Part shown: one piece after another, positions 1 through 8,460 of the stretch
Numbering within the stretch: position 1 is the stretch's first letter
How the letters are laid out: every line of letters begins with the position of its first letter
From: Streptomyces griseoruber
GTDB lineage: Bacteria > Actinomycetota > Actinomycetes > Streptomycetales > Streptomycetaceae
Reading direction: 5' to 3'
Assembly (NCBI RefSeq): GCF_001514205.1
Contig: NZ_KQ948766.1
Span: forward strand, 530,277 to 594,276
DNA length: 64,000 bases
Notes under the pieces: generated by a model
The model's database searches: none
What the model was told of the DNA's origin: nothing
The model's input: the letters and a program-made list of their open reading frames with translations, nothing else
Translations under genes and position numbers: made by a program

Positions 1-15
1 TTGCCTGCCGCGGCA

Positions 16-1203
16 CTAGAGGATCACGTGCGGGACGAAGCGGGCGTACTCGTCCGTGATCAGGCCCGAGGACTCGCGGATGCCGAGGCCCGCCGACTCC
101 TCCGCCACGACCCAGGCCCCGAGGACGACGTGGTTGCCGTCGAAGGCGGGGAGCGGGGCGAGCTGCTGGTAGCAGCAGGGTTCGTCGGTGCGGACGACGG
201 GGGCGGCGCCCTTCTCGTGGATCGTGACGCCGGCGCCCTCCCGGCCCAGCAGGGGCTTGGCCACGTAGCCGGTGGTGGCGGCCAGCTCGCGGGGGCCGTC
301 GAGATGGGCGGGGAGGAGGTTCGGGTGGTCCGGGTACAGCTCCCACAGGACGGCGAGCAGGGCCTTGTTGCTCAGGAGCATCTTCCAGGCGGGCTCGATC
401 CACATCGTGCTGCCGGTGCCGCCGCCGTTGTCGAGGGTGTCGAGGACATGGCCGGCGAAGCGGTCGGTGGTGAGCCACTCCCAGGGGTAGAGCTTGAAGC
501 AGCTGCGGATGAAGCGGAGCCGGTGGTCGACGAAGCGGCCGGAGAGCCGGTCGAAGCCGATGTCCTCGACGGGGATGAACGCCGTGTCGAGGCCCGCCTG
601 TTCGGCGGTCTCCTTCAGGTAGGCGACCGTCATCAGGTCCTCGCCGAGTTCGTCGGCGGTGGAGTGCGCGAAGTACAGCGGGCTGCCGGGCGGCAGGAGC
701 GGGGCCTGTTTCCGCCAGGCCGCGACCAGGCGTTCGTGCAGGGAGTTCCACTGGTCGGCGCCGGGGAAGCGCTCCTCCATCCAGAACCACTGCGGGGAGG
801 CCGCCTCCACGAGGGAGGTCGGGGTGTCGGCGTTGTACTCCAGGAGCTTCGCCGGGCCCGTGCCGTCGTAGCGCAGGTCGAAACGGCCGTAGACGGACGG
901 GAGTTCGGCACGCCGGCGCCAGGCCTCGGTGACCGCGGCCGCGATCCGCGGGTCGGTGATGCCGAGGTCGGCGAGGCGGCCGGCGGTGACCAGGTGGTCC
1001 GCCGCCGCCAGGCACATCCGGTGCAGTTCCTCGACGGTCTCCTCCAGGGCCTCGACCTCGTCGAGGGTGAAGGCGTAGTACGCGCTCTCGTCCCAGTAGG
1101 GGCGCAGACCGCCGTCGGGGTGGCGGGTGAGCGGATAGACGAGGCCCTGCTCCTCGACCGTCCTCTGCCAGCCGGGGCGGGGCTCGATGGTGTGGCGCTG
1201 CAT
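16..1203 (-). CDS. glutathionylspermidine synthase-type ATP-grasp protein (YgiC-like)
   Basis: 395 aa, full length for the family. The GSP-synthase ATP-grasp fold is recognised by the YNADTP block (residues 120-134, LLEYNADTPTSLVEA), the GSTMWIEPAWKMLLSNKALL block in the middle and the glycine loop GREGAGV near residue 325. Family members join an amine to a carboxylate using ATP; true glutathionylspermidine is not expected in an actinomycete, so the substrate is unknown. There is no signal peptide, so it should be cytosolic. It follows the small lipoprotein gene by 13 bp on the same strand, the arrangement of E. coli ygiB-ygiC, which suggests the two work together. Stop codon is 16 bases from the window edge. 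Confidence 0.85.
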   Translation of the reverse strand: MQRHTIEPRPGWQRTVEEQGLVYPLTRHPDGGLRPYWDESAYYAFTLDEVEALEETVEELHRMCLAAADHLVTAGRLADLGITDPRIAAAVTEAWRRRAELPSVYGRFDLRYDGTGPAKLLEYNADTPTSLVEAASPQWFWMEERFPGADQWNSLHERLVAAWRKQAPLLPPGSPLYFAHSTADELGEDLMTVAYLKETAEQAGLDTAFIPVEDIGFDRLSGRFVDHRLRFIRSCFKLYPWEWLTTDRFAGHVLDTLDNGGGTGSTMWIEPAWKMLLSNKALLAVLWELYPDHPNLLPAHLDGPRELAATTGYVAKPLLGREGAGVTIHEKGAAPVVRTDEPCCYQQLAPLPAFDGNHVVLGAWVVAEESAGLGIRESSGLITDEYARFVPHVIL

Positions 1204-1216
1204 GGCGTACGGCCGC

Positions 1217-1591
1217 TCAGCCGCCGCTGCTGCCGCCGGAGCCGGAGCAGCCGAAGCCGCCCCGGTCGACGGCCTCGCTCTTGCTGAAGGTGCCGTAGTC
1301 CGCCCAGCCGCCGTCGACGTCCGCGTCGTAGTACCAGTCGGCGTCCGTCTTCGTGGCCGTTGCGGAACCGGTCCTCTTGCCCTGGCTCCTGCCGGTGGAG
1401 GTGGAGCCGGAGGTGGTGGACTTGCAGTTCTGGTCGGCGACGACCTTGTAGCCGTAGAGCGAGTCGTAGCTGTCGCGGTCGACGCAGCGGCGGTCCGGGT
1501 CGGAGCCGCAGGAGGTGAGGGCGGCGGCGACCACCCCCATACCGCCGAGTACGACCGTGCTGGACCGCAGGCGCCTGCGTGATTCCGCCAT
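1217..1591 (-). CDS. small lipoprotein, YgiB/DUF1190-like C-terminus
   Basis: 124 aa from the ATG at 1591. The first residues are basic (MAESRRRLRSS), followed by a hydrophobic stretch and a lipobox LTSC with the lipidated Cys at residue 28, so it is predicted to be anchored on the outer face of the membrane. The mature part is short, rich in Ser, Gly, Asp and Lys, and ends in RGGFG-CSGSGGSSGG (residues 110-124). The RGGFG element resembles the tail of E. coli YgiB as I remember it. An upstream start (1678) would place 29 arginine-rich residues ahead of the signal and is less likely. It is the first gene of a two-gene unit with the ATP-grasp protein. Confidence 0.75.
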   Translation of the reverse strand: MAESRRRLRSSTVVLGGMGVVAAALTSCGSDPDRRCVDRDSYDSLYGYKVVADQNCKSTTSGSTSTGRSQGKRTGSATATKTDADWYYDADVDGGWADYGTFSKSEAVDRGGFGCSGSGGSSGG

Positions 1592-1716
1592 GTCCCCGTC
1601 TCCCCGTCGCTGTCTTTGCCCCGCCCCTACGGCGATTTCCGGCCGCCAGCCTAAAGATCGGTGAGAGCGGGTGCACACCGGCCCCCCGTCGGACGCCGCT
1701 CGCCTACAGTCCGATC

Positions 1717-2571
1717 GTGCTGTGGGGAATGGTGTGCGCGCTCGGCGCGGCGGTCTGCTTCGGTACGGCGACGGTGTTGCAGGCGATGGCCGCGCGCGCC
1801 GCGTCCGGTGGGGGCGGCGGTGAGGCGGCGCTGCTGCTGCGGGCGCTGCGGCAGTGGCGGTACATGGCGGGGCTGGGGCTGGACGGGCTGGGCTTCGTCC
1901 TCCAGGTCGCCGCGCTCCGCTCGATCCCGATCTACGCGGTGGCGGCGGCGCTGGCGTCGAGCCTCGCGGTGACGGCGGTGGTGGCGGCCCGGCTGCTGCG
2001 GGTGCGGCTGAGCCGGGGCGAGTGGGGTGCGGTGGCCGTGGTGTGCGCCGGGCTCGCCATGCTGGGGCTCGCCTCGGGCACGGAGGGCGGGGAGAGCGGG
2101 CCGGCGGCGCTGGCGTGGGTCATGCTCGGCACGGCGGTGGGGGTGCTGCTGCTGGGAGTGTCCGCGGGGCGGCTGCCGGAGCGGGGGCGGGCGCTGGTGC
2201 TGGGCGTGGGGGCCGGGTTCGGGTTCGGGGTCGTCGAGGTGTCGGTGCGGCTGATCGACTCGCTGTCCCCCGCGGACCTCGTCACCGATCCGGCGGTGTA
2301 CGCGCTGCTGGCGGGCGGTGGCGCCGCGTTCCTGTCGCTCACCTCCGCCCTCCAGCGGGGCTCCCCGACGACGGCGACCGCCGGGATGGTGATCGGGGAG
2401 ACGATCGGCCCCGCGCTGGTGGGGGTGGTGTGGCTGGGCGACCGCACCCGGGAGGGGCTGGCGTGGCTCGCCGTGCTGGGGTTCCTGGTCGCGGTGGCGG
2501 GGACCCTGGCGCTGGCCCGCTTCGGCGAAGCCCCGGAGGAGGCCCAGGCCCAGGAGGTTCCCAGGTGGTAG
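1717..2571 (+). CDS. multi-pass membrane protein, DMT-transporter-like
   Basis: About 284 aa from GTG 1717 (ATG 1729 is also possible); the open frame extends to 1579, but the extra 46 residues look non-coding. It is almost entirely hydrophobic, with about nine to ten membrane helices, and has the internal layout of drug/metabolite-transporter proteins (a helix bundle with small residues, short loops, and a second half containing GETIGPALVGVVWLGD). The substrate cannot be told. The C-terminus is a short charged tail (EAPEEAQAQEVPRW). It is transcribed away from the lipoprotein unit and converges on the DUF3050 gene; a strong stem-loop lies between them. Confidence 0.7.
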   Translation: MLWGMVCALGAAVCFGTATVLQAMAARAASGGGGGEAALLLRALRQWRYMAGLGLDGLGFVLQVAALRSIPIYAVAAALASSLAVTAVVAARLLRVRLSRGEWGAVAVVCAGLAMLGLASGTEGGESGPAALAWVMLGTAVGVLLLGVSAGRLPERGRALVLGVGAGFGFGVVEVSVRLIDSLSPADLVTDPAVYALLAGGGAAFLSLTSALQRGSPTTATAGMVIGETIGPALVGVVWLGDRTREGLAWLAVLGFLVAVAGTLALARFGEAPEEAQAQEVPRW

Positions 2572-2608
2572 CCATGGGACCGAACGACGCCGAGATCGTG
2601 CGGGACAT

Positions 2609-2648
2609 CACCGACGGCACCGCGATCCCCGCGGTGGGCCCGTCGGTG
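2609..2648. terminator. two-tier stem-loop between convergent genes
   Basis: Outer arms CACCGACGG (2609-2617) and CCGTCGGTG (2640-2648) pair perfectly, and inner arms CACCGCG (2618-2624) and CGCGGTG (2630-2636) extend the stem. It lies between the converging ends of the membrane protein (2571) and the DUF3050 gene (2762). There is no U tract, which is usual in Streptomyces. Likely a bidirectional terminator. Confidence 0.6.
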
Positions 2649-2761
2649 CTCAAGGCGCGCCGGGCGCCTCCTCCACCCGCGACCGCACGCCCGGCCTCAG
2701 AGGGGGATGCCAACCCAGGCGGGTTGGGGTTCACGGGCGCTCGAACGGCCGGCGGCCGCTG

Positions 2762-3673
2762 TCACCCCTGCGGCACCGGCTGTTCGCCGGGGGCGGGGGA
2801 TCCCGCCCTGTCCTGCCGCGACGCTGATGCTCGCGTTCTCGTCGGCGTTGCAGCTGAAGCCGCTGGATGGGGAGGGGGCGGCGGTCCGCCCATCGCCTCG
2901 GTGATGCCGTCCCACAGGCGGGACCTGGCCTGAAGGGCGACGGTGACGGTCTCCACGGCCTCCTGCCAGCGGGTGTCGTCGGTGCCGCAGAGGTCGCTGA
3001 CCATCTGGAGGGCCATGGGGGTGTGCTCCTCGCCGTCGACCTCGATGTGGCGGGCGAGGTAGTCGCGGAAGAGGGGGAAGCGGTCCGTGCCCTCCTCCCT
3101 GACGACCTGGTCGAACATGTCGGGGATCAGGTCCTCGCGGGAGAAGGCGAAGACGGCGGCCCGGCAGTGCAGCGGGCGGTGGGCGATGATGTCGAAGGTC
3201 GTCGTGACGAACTCCGCCGCCGCGGCGGGCACCCGGGCGACGCGCAGGGCCGCCGGCAGGTCGTGCCCCTCGCCGATGAGGCCGAGGAAGGTGTCGACGC
3301 GGGTGGTGTCGGCCCCGGCCTCGGTCATGGCGGCCCGGTACAGCTCGTAGTGGCTGGTGAAGCCGCCGTTCAGCTCGTCGCTCTCCTCGACCAGCACGAT
3401 GTCGTTGATGAGCCGGCGGGCCACCGCCGAGCCGCGCGGCACCCAGGGCACGTCGACGCAGGTCAGCTCGCGCTGGAGCGACTTGAGCAGGGACATGAAG
3501 TCCCACACCGCGAAGACGTGGTGGGCCATGAACGTCCTGAGGTGTTCCTGCCCGGATATCCGCTGGTAAATAGGGTGGACCGTTACTTCTTTCCGGGCGG
3601 ATTCCAGCACGGAACGAGCCCGTTCGATTCCCTCTTGTCCCCCGGCGGTCAGTTTCCAGTCGTACCTGGACAT
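2762..3673 (-). CDS. DUF3050 heme-oxygenase-like protein
   Basis: 303 aa from ATG 3673, with AAGGAGAT just upstream. The first ~255 residues match the DUF3050 family: HHVFAVWDFMSLLKSLQREL near the N-terminus and later HIEVDGEEHTPMA, giving His/Glu-rich helices of the heme-oxygenase/di-iron-oxidase fold. The spacing of these residues would fit metal binding; that is an inference. After the domain comes a ~45-residue low-complexity tail rich in Pro, Ala and Ser that does not look conserved. The gene is divergent from the PABA operon across a 186-222-bp region, so co-regulation is plausible. It may be a pathway oxygenase acting on an aromatic amine or acyl product, but the family has no reaction I can assign. 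Confidence 0.75.
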   Translation of the reverse strand: MSRYDWKLTAGGQEGIERARSVLESARKEVTVHPIYQRISGQEHLRTFMAHHVFAVWDFMSLLKSLQRELTCVDVPWVPRGSAVARRLINDIVLVEESDELNGGFTSHYELYRAAMTEAGADTTRVDTFLGLIGEGHDLPAALRVARVPAAAAEFVTTTFDIIAHRPLHCRAAVFAFSREDLIPDMFDQVVREEGTDRFPLFRDYLARHIEVDGEEHTPMALQMVSDLCGTDDTRWQEAVETVTVALQARSRLWDGITEAMGGPPPPPHPAASAATPTRTRASASRQDRAGSPAPGEQPVPQG

Positions 3674-3895
3674 GAAGATCTCCTTCGATCTCGGACCGCG
3701 ATCGTCCAACCATCCGAGCGACGACGGCAAGCACTTTCTTGAATTCGGCGGAAGTTACTCGCGGTATCGCCCGACAGATGACATCAAGGGGTCTGAAACA
3801 CCGTCAAAGAGCCGTGATTCGGACAGTCACAGGTCCCCCACAAAAAAATCATTGAATCTTTGAACGCGAGGGATCCGGGGTGCGTACTGCACCCC
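3674..3895. promoter_or_regulatory. divergent promoter region of the PABA cluster
   Basis: Intergenic DNA between DUF3050 (minus) and the ABM gene (plus), noticeably more AT-rich than its surroundings, for example the A-run at 3841-3848. A perfect 8-bp hairpin CGGGGTGC / GCACCCCG (3876-3883 / 3889-3896) abuts the GTG start at 3896. I see no clear operator. Confidence 0.45.
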
Positions 3896-4492
3896 GTGAG
3901 CAGTAATCCCGTCACCGTGACCGTGGCCTATCACGTGGTGCCGGGCCGTGAGGCCGACTTCCATACCTGGGGGTGGGCCATGCTGGGCGCGAGCGCCCGG
4001 CAGCCGGGTTTCCTCGGGGGTGGCGTCCTTGTCGATCAGGAGGCGGAGTGGCATGTCGTCTATCGCTTCGCCACCGAGGAAACGGCTCTGGCCTGGGAGG
4101 TCTCACCCGACCGGGTCCAGTGGGACGTCCGCACCCAAGGCATCGCCGAACGGGCGGGCCGCCGGAGCGTGCAGGGGTCGAAGCAGTGGTTCGACACCCA
4201 GGGCCCCCCGCCTCCACCGCCGGCCCCACCTGCTCCGCCGGCCCCGCCGGCGAAATGGAAACTGTGGTTCGTGAATATGAGTGCGGTGTTCCCGCCGGTG
4301 CTTCTGTTCAATCTGATCGTGCTGCCCTATCTCGGCGGCCTCAATCCGTTCATTCGCACGCTCTTGCTCTGCCTGTGTGTGACGGCTCTCGTCACCTGGA
4401 TTCTCATGCCGCGCCTTCAGCGTTTCTTCAAGAAATGGCTGTACCCACCGCTCCAGGCGCTGCGTGGGCGGCACAAACGACGGACCGTATAG
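3896..4492 (+). CDS. antibiotic-biosynthesis-monooxygenase (ABM) domain membrane protein
   Basis: 198 aa from GTG 3896; TTG 3860 would add 12 residues. Residues ~5-90 form an ABM/ferredoxin-like domain (VTVTVAYHVVPGREADFHTW, then GFLGGGVL and the WHVVYRFATEETALAWE strand-helix). A proline hinge (PPPPPPAPPAPPAPPA) follows, then two membrane helices (VFPPVLLFNLIVLPYLGG and LLLCLCVTALVTWILM) and a basic tail. ABM domains are often small cofactor-free oxygenases or accessory proteins; fused to two helices this one is tethered to the membrane. It is the first gene of the operon, 28 bp before pabAB. Such ABM-plus-two-helix proteins are widespread in actinobacteria, so it may not be catalytic here. 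Confidence 0.7.
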   Translation: MSSNPVTVTVAYHVVPGREADFHTWGWAMLGASARQPGFLGGGVLVDQEAEWHVVYRFATEETALAWEVSPDRVQWDVRTQGIAERAGRRSVQGSKQWFDTQGPPPPPPAPPAPPAPPAKWKLWFVNMSAVFPPVLLFNLIVLPYLGGLNPFIRTLLLCLCVTALVTWILMPRLQRFFKKWLYPPLQALRGRHKRRTV

Positions 4493-4520
4493 GTTCGTGA
4501 ACGACGAAGGAGGTGGGCGG

Positions 4521-6671
4521 GTGAAGACCCTGCTCATCGACAATTACGACTCGTACACGTACAACCTGTTCCAGCTGATCGCCGAGGTCAACGGCGAGGA
4601 GCCGGTGGTGATCCACAATGACGCCGGCGGTGCCGACGGGATCGACGTATTAGACGTTCTCGGCGGTTTCGACAACGTCGTGGTCTCGCCCGGTCCGGGG
4701 CATCCGGGAACAGCCCGTGACTTCGGCATCAGCGCCCGGGTGATCGCCGAGGCGACCGTGCCCGTGCTCGGCGTCTGCCTCGGTCACCAGGGCATCGCGC
4801 TCGGGGAGCAGGGCCGGGTGGCGCCCGCCCCGCAGCCCCGGCACGGGCATCTGACCCAGGTGCGGCACGACGGCCGGGACCTGTTCCAGGGGCTGCCCCA
4901 GCACTTCACCGCGGTCCGCTACCACTCCCTCGCCGTGCCCGAGCCGCTGCCCGACACCCTGGAGGCCACCGCCTGGGCCGAGGACGGCGTCCTCATGGGC
5001 ATCCGGCACCGCGAACGGCCGCTGTGGGGCGTGCAGTTCCACCCGGAGTCGGTGCTCACCGAGTACGGCCACCGCATGCTGGTGAACTTCCGCAACCTCA
5101 CCGCCGTGCGGGCCCGCCGCCCCCGCACCAAGAACACCGCCGTCCCCCCGGCCACGATCGCCGGGCCGGCCATCCCCCGTCCCCGGCAGGGCAACCTCCC
5201 CGCCTACCGGCTGCACACCCGCCGGATCGCCGGAGCGGTCGACACCGAGGCCGTCTTCACCCGGCTGTTCGCCGGATCGGCGCGGTCGTTCTGGCTGGAC
5301 AGCTCCCGCGTCGAGCAGGGCCTTTCGCGCTTCTCCTTCCTCGGCGACGACAGCGGTCCGCTCGCCGAGTTCGTCCGGTACGACGTCGAGGCCGGCCGGT
5401 GCGAGATCGAGCGGGCCGGACGCCCCCCGCGCAAGGTCACCGCCAGCGTCTTCGACTACCTCAAGCGGCAGGTGGCCAACCGCCGGGTCGACGCCACCGG
5501 ACTCCCCTTCGACTTCACCGGCGGATACGTCGGCTACTTCGGCTACGAGACCAAGGCCGACTGCGGCTCCCCCAACCGCCATCGCGCCGAGACCCCGGAC
5601 GCGGCCTGGCTGTTCGCCGACCGGCTGATCGCGGTGGACCACGAGGAGGACTTCACCTACGCGGTCTGCCTCGCCGAGGACACCCCGCAGGCCGCCCGCG
5701 AGGCCGCCGACTGGCTGGAGCACACGGTCGCCCAGCTCACCTTCGTCGCCCCCGACGGCCACCGGCCGCCGCCACCCGCCCCGGCCGAGCCCGACCTCGG
5801 CGCCGCCGAACCCTGGCTGACGCGCGACCGGACGACGTACCTCTCCGACATCGAGGCCTGCCGGCGGGAGCTGCGGGCCGGCACCAGCTACGAGATCTGT
5901 CTCACCGACGCGGCCCGGCTGCCCGCCCCGCCCGAGGCGTACGCCTTCTACCGGGAGCTGCGGCGCGTCAACCCGGCGCCGTACGCGGCCTTCCTGCGGT
6001 TCGGCGACCTCGACGTGGCCGGCGCCTCGCCGGAGCGGTTCCTGCGCATCACCCGGGACGGCGTCGCCGAGACCAAGCCGATCAAGGGCACCGCGCCGCG
6101 CGGCGCCGATCCGCTGGCCGACGCCCGGCTCCGGGACGCGCTGGCGGCGGACGCCAAGACCCGCGCGGAGAACCTGATGATCGTCGACCTGCTCCGCAAC
6201 GACCTGGGCCGGGTCTGCCGGACCGGGACGGTACGGGTGCCCCGGCTGATGGCCGTCGAGACGTACGCGACCGTGCACCAGCTCGTCTCCACCGTCGAGG
6301 GCCGGCTGCGCGAGGGCACGGACGCCGTCGACTGCGTCCGCGCCTGCTTCCCCGGCGGCTCGATGACCGGCGCGCCGAAGCTGCGCACGATGGAGATCAT
6401 CGACGGCCTCGAGACCGAGGCGCGGGGCGTGTACTCCGGCGCCCTCGGCTACCTGGGGTGCAGCGGCGGCGCCGACCTCAACATCGTCATCCGCACCGCC
6501 GTGCTCGCCGACGGCCGGATGCACCTGGGAGCGGGCGGCGCGATCGTCCTCGACTCCGACCCGGTCGCCGAGTACGACGAGATGCTGCTGAAGACGGCCG
6601 CCCAGATGCGGGCGTACAGGGGCGCCGCACAGCTGACCGCCTCGGACGCCCTGGAAGAGGGCGCCCGATGA
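4521..6671 (+). CDS. pabAB: aminodeoxychorismate synthase, fused PabA-PabB
   Basis: 716 aa from GTG 4521, which has AAGGAGG eight bases upstream; upstream in-frame starts lack a site. Residues 1-200 are the glutamine amidotransferase, with nucleophile Cys86 in GVCLGHQG and His174/Glu176 in FHPES. From about 220 onward is the chorismate-binding PabB part, with PIKGTAPRG and GGSMTGAPK signatures. It converts chorismate and glutamine to 4-amino-4-deoxychorismate. Fused versions of this kind are typical of secondary-metabolite PABA supply in Streptomyces (candicidin and chloramphenicol pathways) rather than folate synthesis. The stop overlaps the next start (ATGA at 6668), and a class IV lyase-type gene closes the operon, so PABA is the expected product. 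Confidence 0.93.
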   Translation: MKTLLIDNYDSYTYNLFQLIAEVNGEEPVVIHNDAGGADGIDVLDVLGGFDNVVVSPGPGHPGTARDFGISARVIAEATVPVLGVCLGHQGIALGEQGRVAPAPQPRHGHLTQVRHDGRDLFQGLPQHFTAVRYHSLAVPEPLPDTLEATAWAEDGVLMGIRHRERPLWGVQFHPESVLTEYGHRMLVNFRNLTAVRARRPRTKNTAVPPATIAGPAIPRPRQGNLPAYRLHTRRIAGAVDTEAVFTRLFAGSARSFWLDSSRVEQGLSRFSFLGDDSGPLAEFVRYDVEAGRCEIERAGRPPRKVTASVFDYLKRQVANRRVDATGLPFDFTGGYVGYFGYETKADCGSPNRHRAETPDAAWLFADRLIAVDHEEDFTYAVCLAEDTPQAAREAADWLEHTVAQLTFVAPDGHRPPPPAPAEPDLGAAEPWLTRDRTTYLSDIEACRRELRAGTSYEICLTDAARLPAPPEAYAFYRELRRVNPAPYAAFLRFGDLDVAGASPERFLRITRDGVAETKPIKGTAPRGADPLADARLRDALAADAKTRAENLMIVDLLRNDLGRVCRTGTVRVPRLMAVETYATVHQLVSTVEGRLREGTDAVDCVRACFPGGSMTGAPKLRTMEIIDGLETEARGVYSGALGYLGCSGGADLNIVIRTAVLADGRMHLGAGGAIVLDSDPVAEYDEMLLKTAAQMRAYRGAAQLTASDALEEGAR

Positions 6672-8428
6672 CCACTCCCCGGCTCGGCCCGGCCCCCCGC
6701 CCGGCGGCATCCGCAGACACCGCCGCCCCGCGCCGAACACCGACCGGCACCGCCCCGGCCACGGCCGTCGGCGCCGCGCCGCGCGTGGGCGCCGACACCA
6801 CGCGGCCCGGCCCGGTCGGCACCGCGCCGCCGGAAGCCGTCACCGCCGCACCCGCCGAGCCCGCCGCGCCCCGGCTCTCCGAAGCCGCCGGCACCGCGTC
6901 GTCCCTCGCCGCCGGCCTCGCCGCCGGCCCAGCCACCGACCTCGACGCCAACCTCACCGTCCGGCTCGTCCGGCTCGTCGAGCGGGAGGGGTGGGGCGGG
7001 CGGGCCGCGTTTCATCAGGGGCACCGGACCTGGACCCACGGCGAGGTGCACGGCCTCGGGGCGCGGGCGGCCGGGGTGCTCGCCGCGGAGGGCGTGCGGC
7101 CCGGGGACCGGGTGCTGCTCGCGCTGCCCGACTCGATCGCCTGGGTGGCGGCCTTCCTCGGCGTCGCCCGGCTCGGCGCGGTGGCCGTCCTGGTCAACCC
7201 CGAACTCCCCGCCGCCGACCACGCGTTCATGGCCACGGACACCGGTGCGGTGCTGTGCGTGACGGGGCCGGGGCTGGAGGACGACCGGTTCGCCGGGCGG
7301 GCCTGCCTCGGCGCCGACCAGCTGCTCGCGCTCGCCGCCACGGCGGAGCCCGCCGACGCCCGGCCCGTCGGTCCCGGCAGTCCCCTCTATCTCCAGTACA
7401 CGTCCGGCACGACCGGCCGGCCCAAGGGGGTCGTGCACACGCACGCCGACCCGGTGGCCTACCACGAACTCATCGGCCGGCCGCTGCTGGGCATCACGCC
7501 GGACGACGTCACCCTGTCGGTCTCGAAGCTGTTCTTCGCCTACGGCTTCGGCAACGCGTTCGTCTTCCCCCTGTTCTCCGGCTCCTCGGCCGTCCTGGTG
7601 GACCGCCGCCCCGGCCCGGCCGCCGTGGACGAGCTGGTCGCCCGCCACCGGGTGACACTGCTCTACTCCGTGCCGTCCGCGTACGCGGCGCTGGTCGCCG
7701 ACCGGGGCAGCGGCCACGAGGCCTGCTTCGCCTCCGTACGGGCCGCCGTGTCGGCCGGCGAGGGCATGCCGGACGGGCTCGGCGGGCGCGTCGCCGAACT
7801 GCTCGGCGCGCCGGTCCTGGAGCAGATCGGCTCCACCGAGGCCGGACACGCCTTCTGCGCCAACAGCCTCGGCCACCACCACCCGGGCACCGTCGGCCGT
7901 CCCGTGCCCGGCTTCGAGGTGGAACTGCGCGACAAGGCCGGACGCCCGGTGCCGGACGGCGCGGAGGGCGAACTGTGGGTCCACGGGCCGACGGTCACCC
8001 CCGGCTATCTCAACCGGCCCGAGGAGAGCGCCCGCACGCTCGTCGACGGCTGGCTCAACACGCACGACCGGGCGCGCCGCGAACCGGACGGGACGTACAC
8101 CCACCTGGGCCGCGCCGACGACATGGAGATGGTCGGCGGCATCACCGTCTCCCCGCTGGAGGTGGAGGCCGTGCTGCGCACCCATCCGGCGGTGAAGGAG
8201 GTCGCGGTCGCGGCCGTCACCGACGCGAGCGGGGCGGGCAGGCTGCGCGCCTTCGTCGTACCGGCGAGGACCCCGGCGCCCCAGGGCCTCCAGGAGGACC
8301 TGCTGCGGCTGGCCCGGGAACGGCTCGCCGCCTTCAAGGTCCCCCGCAGCGTCAGCCTCGTCCCCTCCCTCCCCCGCACCCCCACCGGCAAGCTCCGCCG
8401 CCATCTGGTCCGTCAGGGGGCCTGGTGA
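6668..8428 (+). CDS. AMP-dependent aryl-CoA ligase (benzoate-CoA ligase-like)
   Basis: 586 aa from ATG 6668, overlapping the pabAB stop by 4 bp. Residues ~1-95 are an Ala/Pro/Thr-rich extension with no recognisable fold. The ANL domain follows: P-loop YTSGTTGRPKGVVH (about residues 243-256), an AYGFGN block typical of benzoate-CoA ligases, GSTEAGH, and the C-terminal catalytic Lys in TPTGKLRR (about 575). It would activate an aromatic acid to the acyl-AMP and then the CoA thioester. With PABA made by its neighbours, 4-aminobenzoate or a derivative is the natural candidate. A start nearer residue 95 cannot be excluded. Confidence 0.85.
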   Translation: MTTPRLGPAPRPAASADTAAPRRTPTGTAPATAVGAAPRVGADTTRPGPVGTAPPEAVTAAPAEPAAPRLSEAAGTASSLAAGLAAGPATDLDANLTVRLVRLVEREGWGGRAAFHQGHRTWTHGEVHGLGARAAGVLAAEGVRPGDRVLLALPDSIAWVAAFLGVARLGAVAVLVNPELPAADHAFMATDTGAVLCVTGPGLEDDRFAGRACLGADQLLALAATAEPADARPVGPGSPLYLQYTSGTTGRPKGVVHTHADPVAYHELIGRPLLGITPDDVTLSVSKLFFAYGFGNAFVFPLFSGSSAVLVDRRPGPAAVDELVARHRVTLLYSVPSAYAALVADRGSGHEACFASVRAAVSAGEGMPDGLGGRVAELLGAPVLEQIGSTEAGHAFCANSLGHHHPGTVGRPVPGFEVELRDKAGRPVPDGAEGELWVHGPTVTPGYLNRPEESARTLVDGWLNTHDRARREPDGTYTHLGRADDMEMVGGITVSPLEVEAVLRTHPAVKEVAVAAVTDASGAGRLRAFVVPARTPAPQGLQEDLLRLARERLAAFKVPRSVSLVPSLPRTPTGKLRRHLVRQGAW

Positions 8429-8460
8429 CCGTGCCGACCACCGCAGAGAGGAACCGTCAC

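Noticed and set aside
2574..2933. Open frame starting MGPNDAEIVRDITDG after the DMT-like gene
   Set aside because: It crosses the two-tier terminator hairpin, overlaps the DUF3050 gene on the other strand and resembles no family I know.
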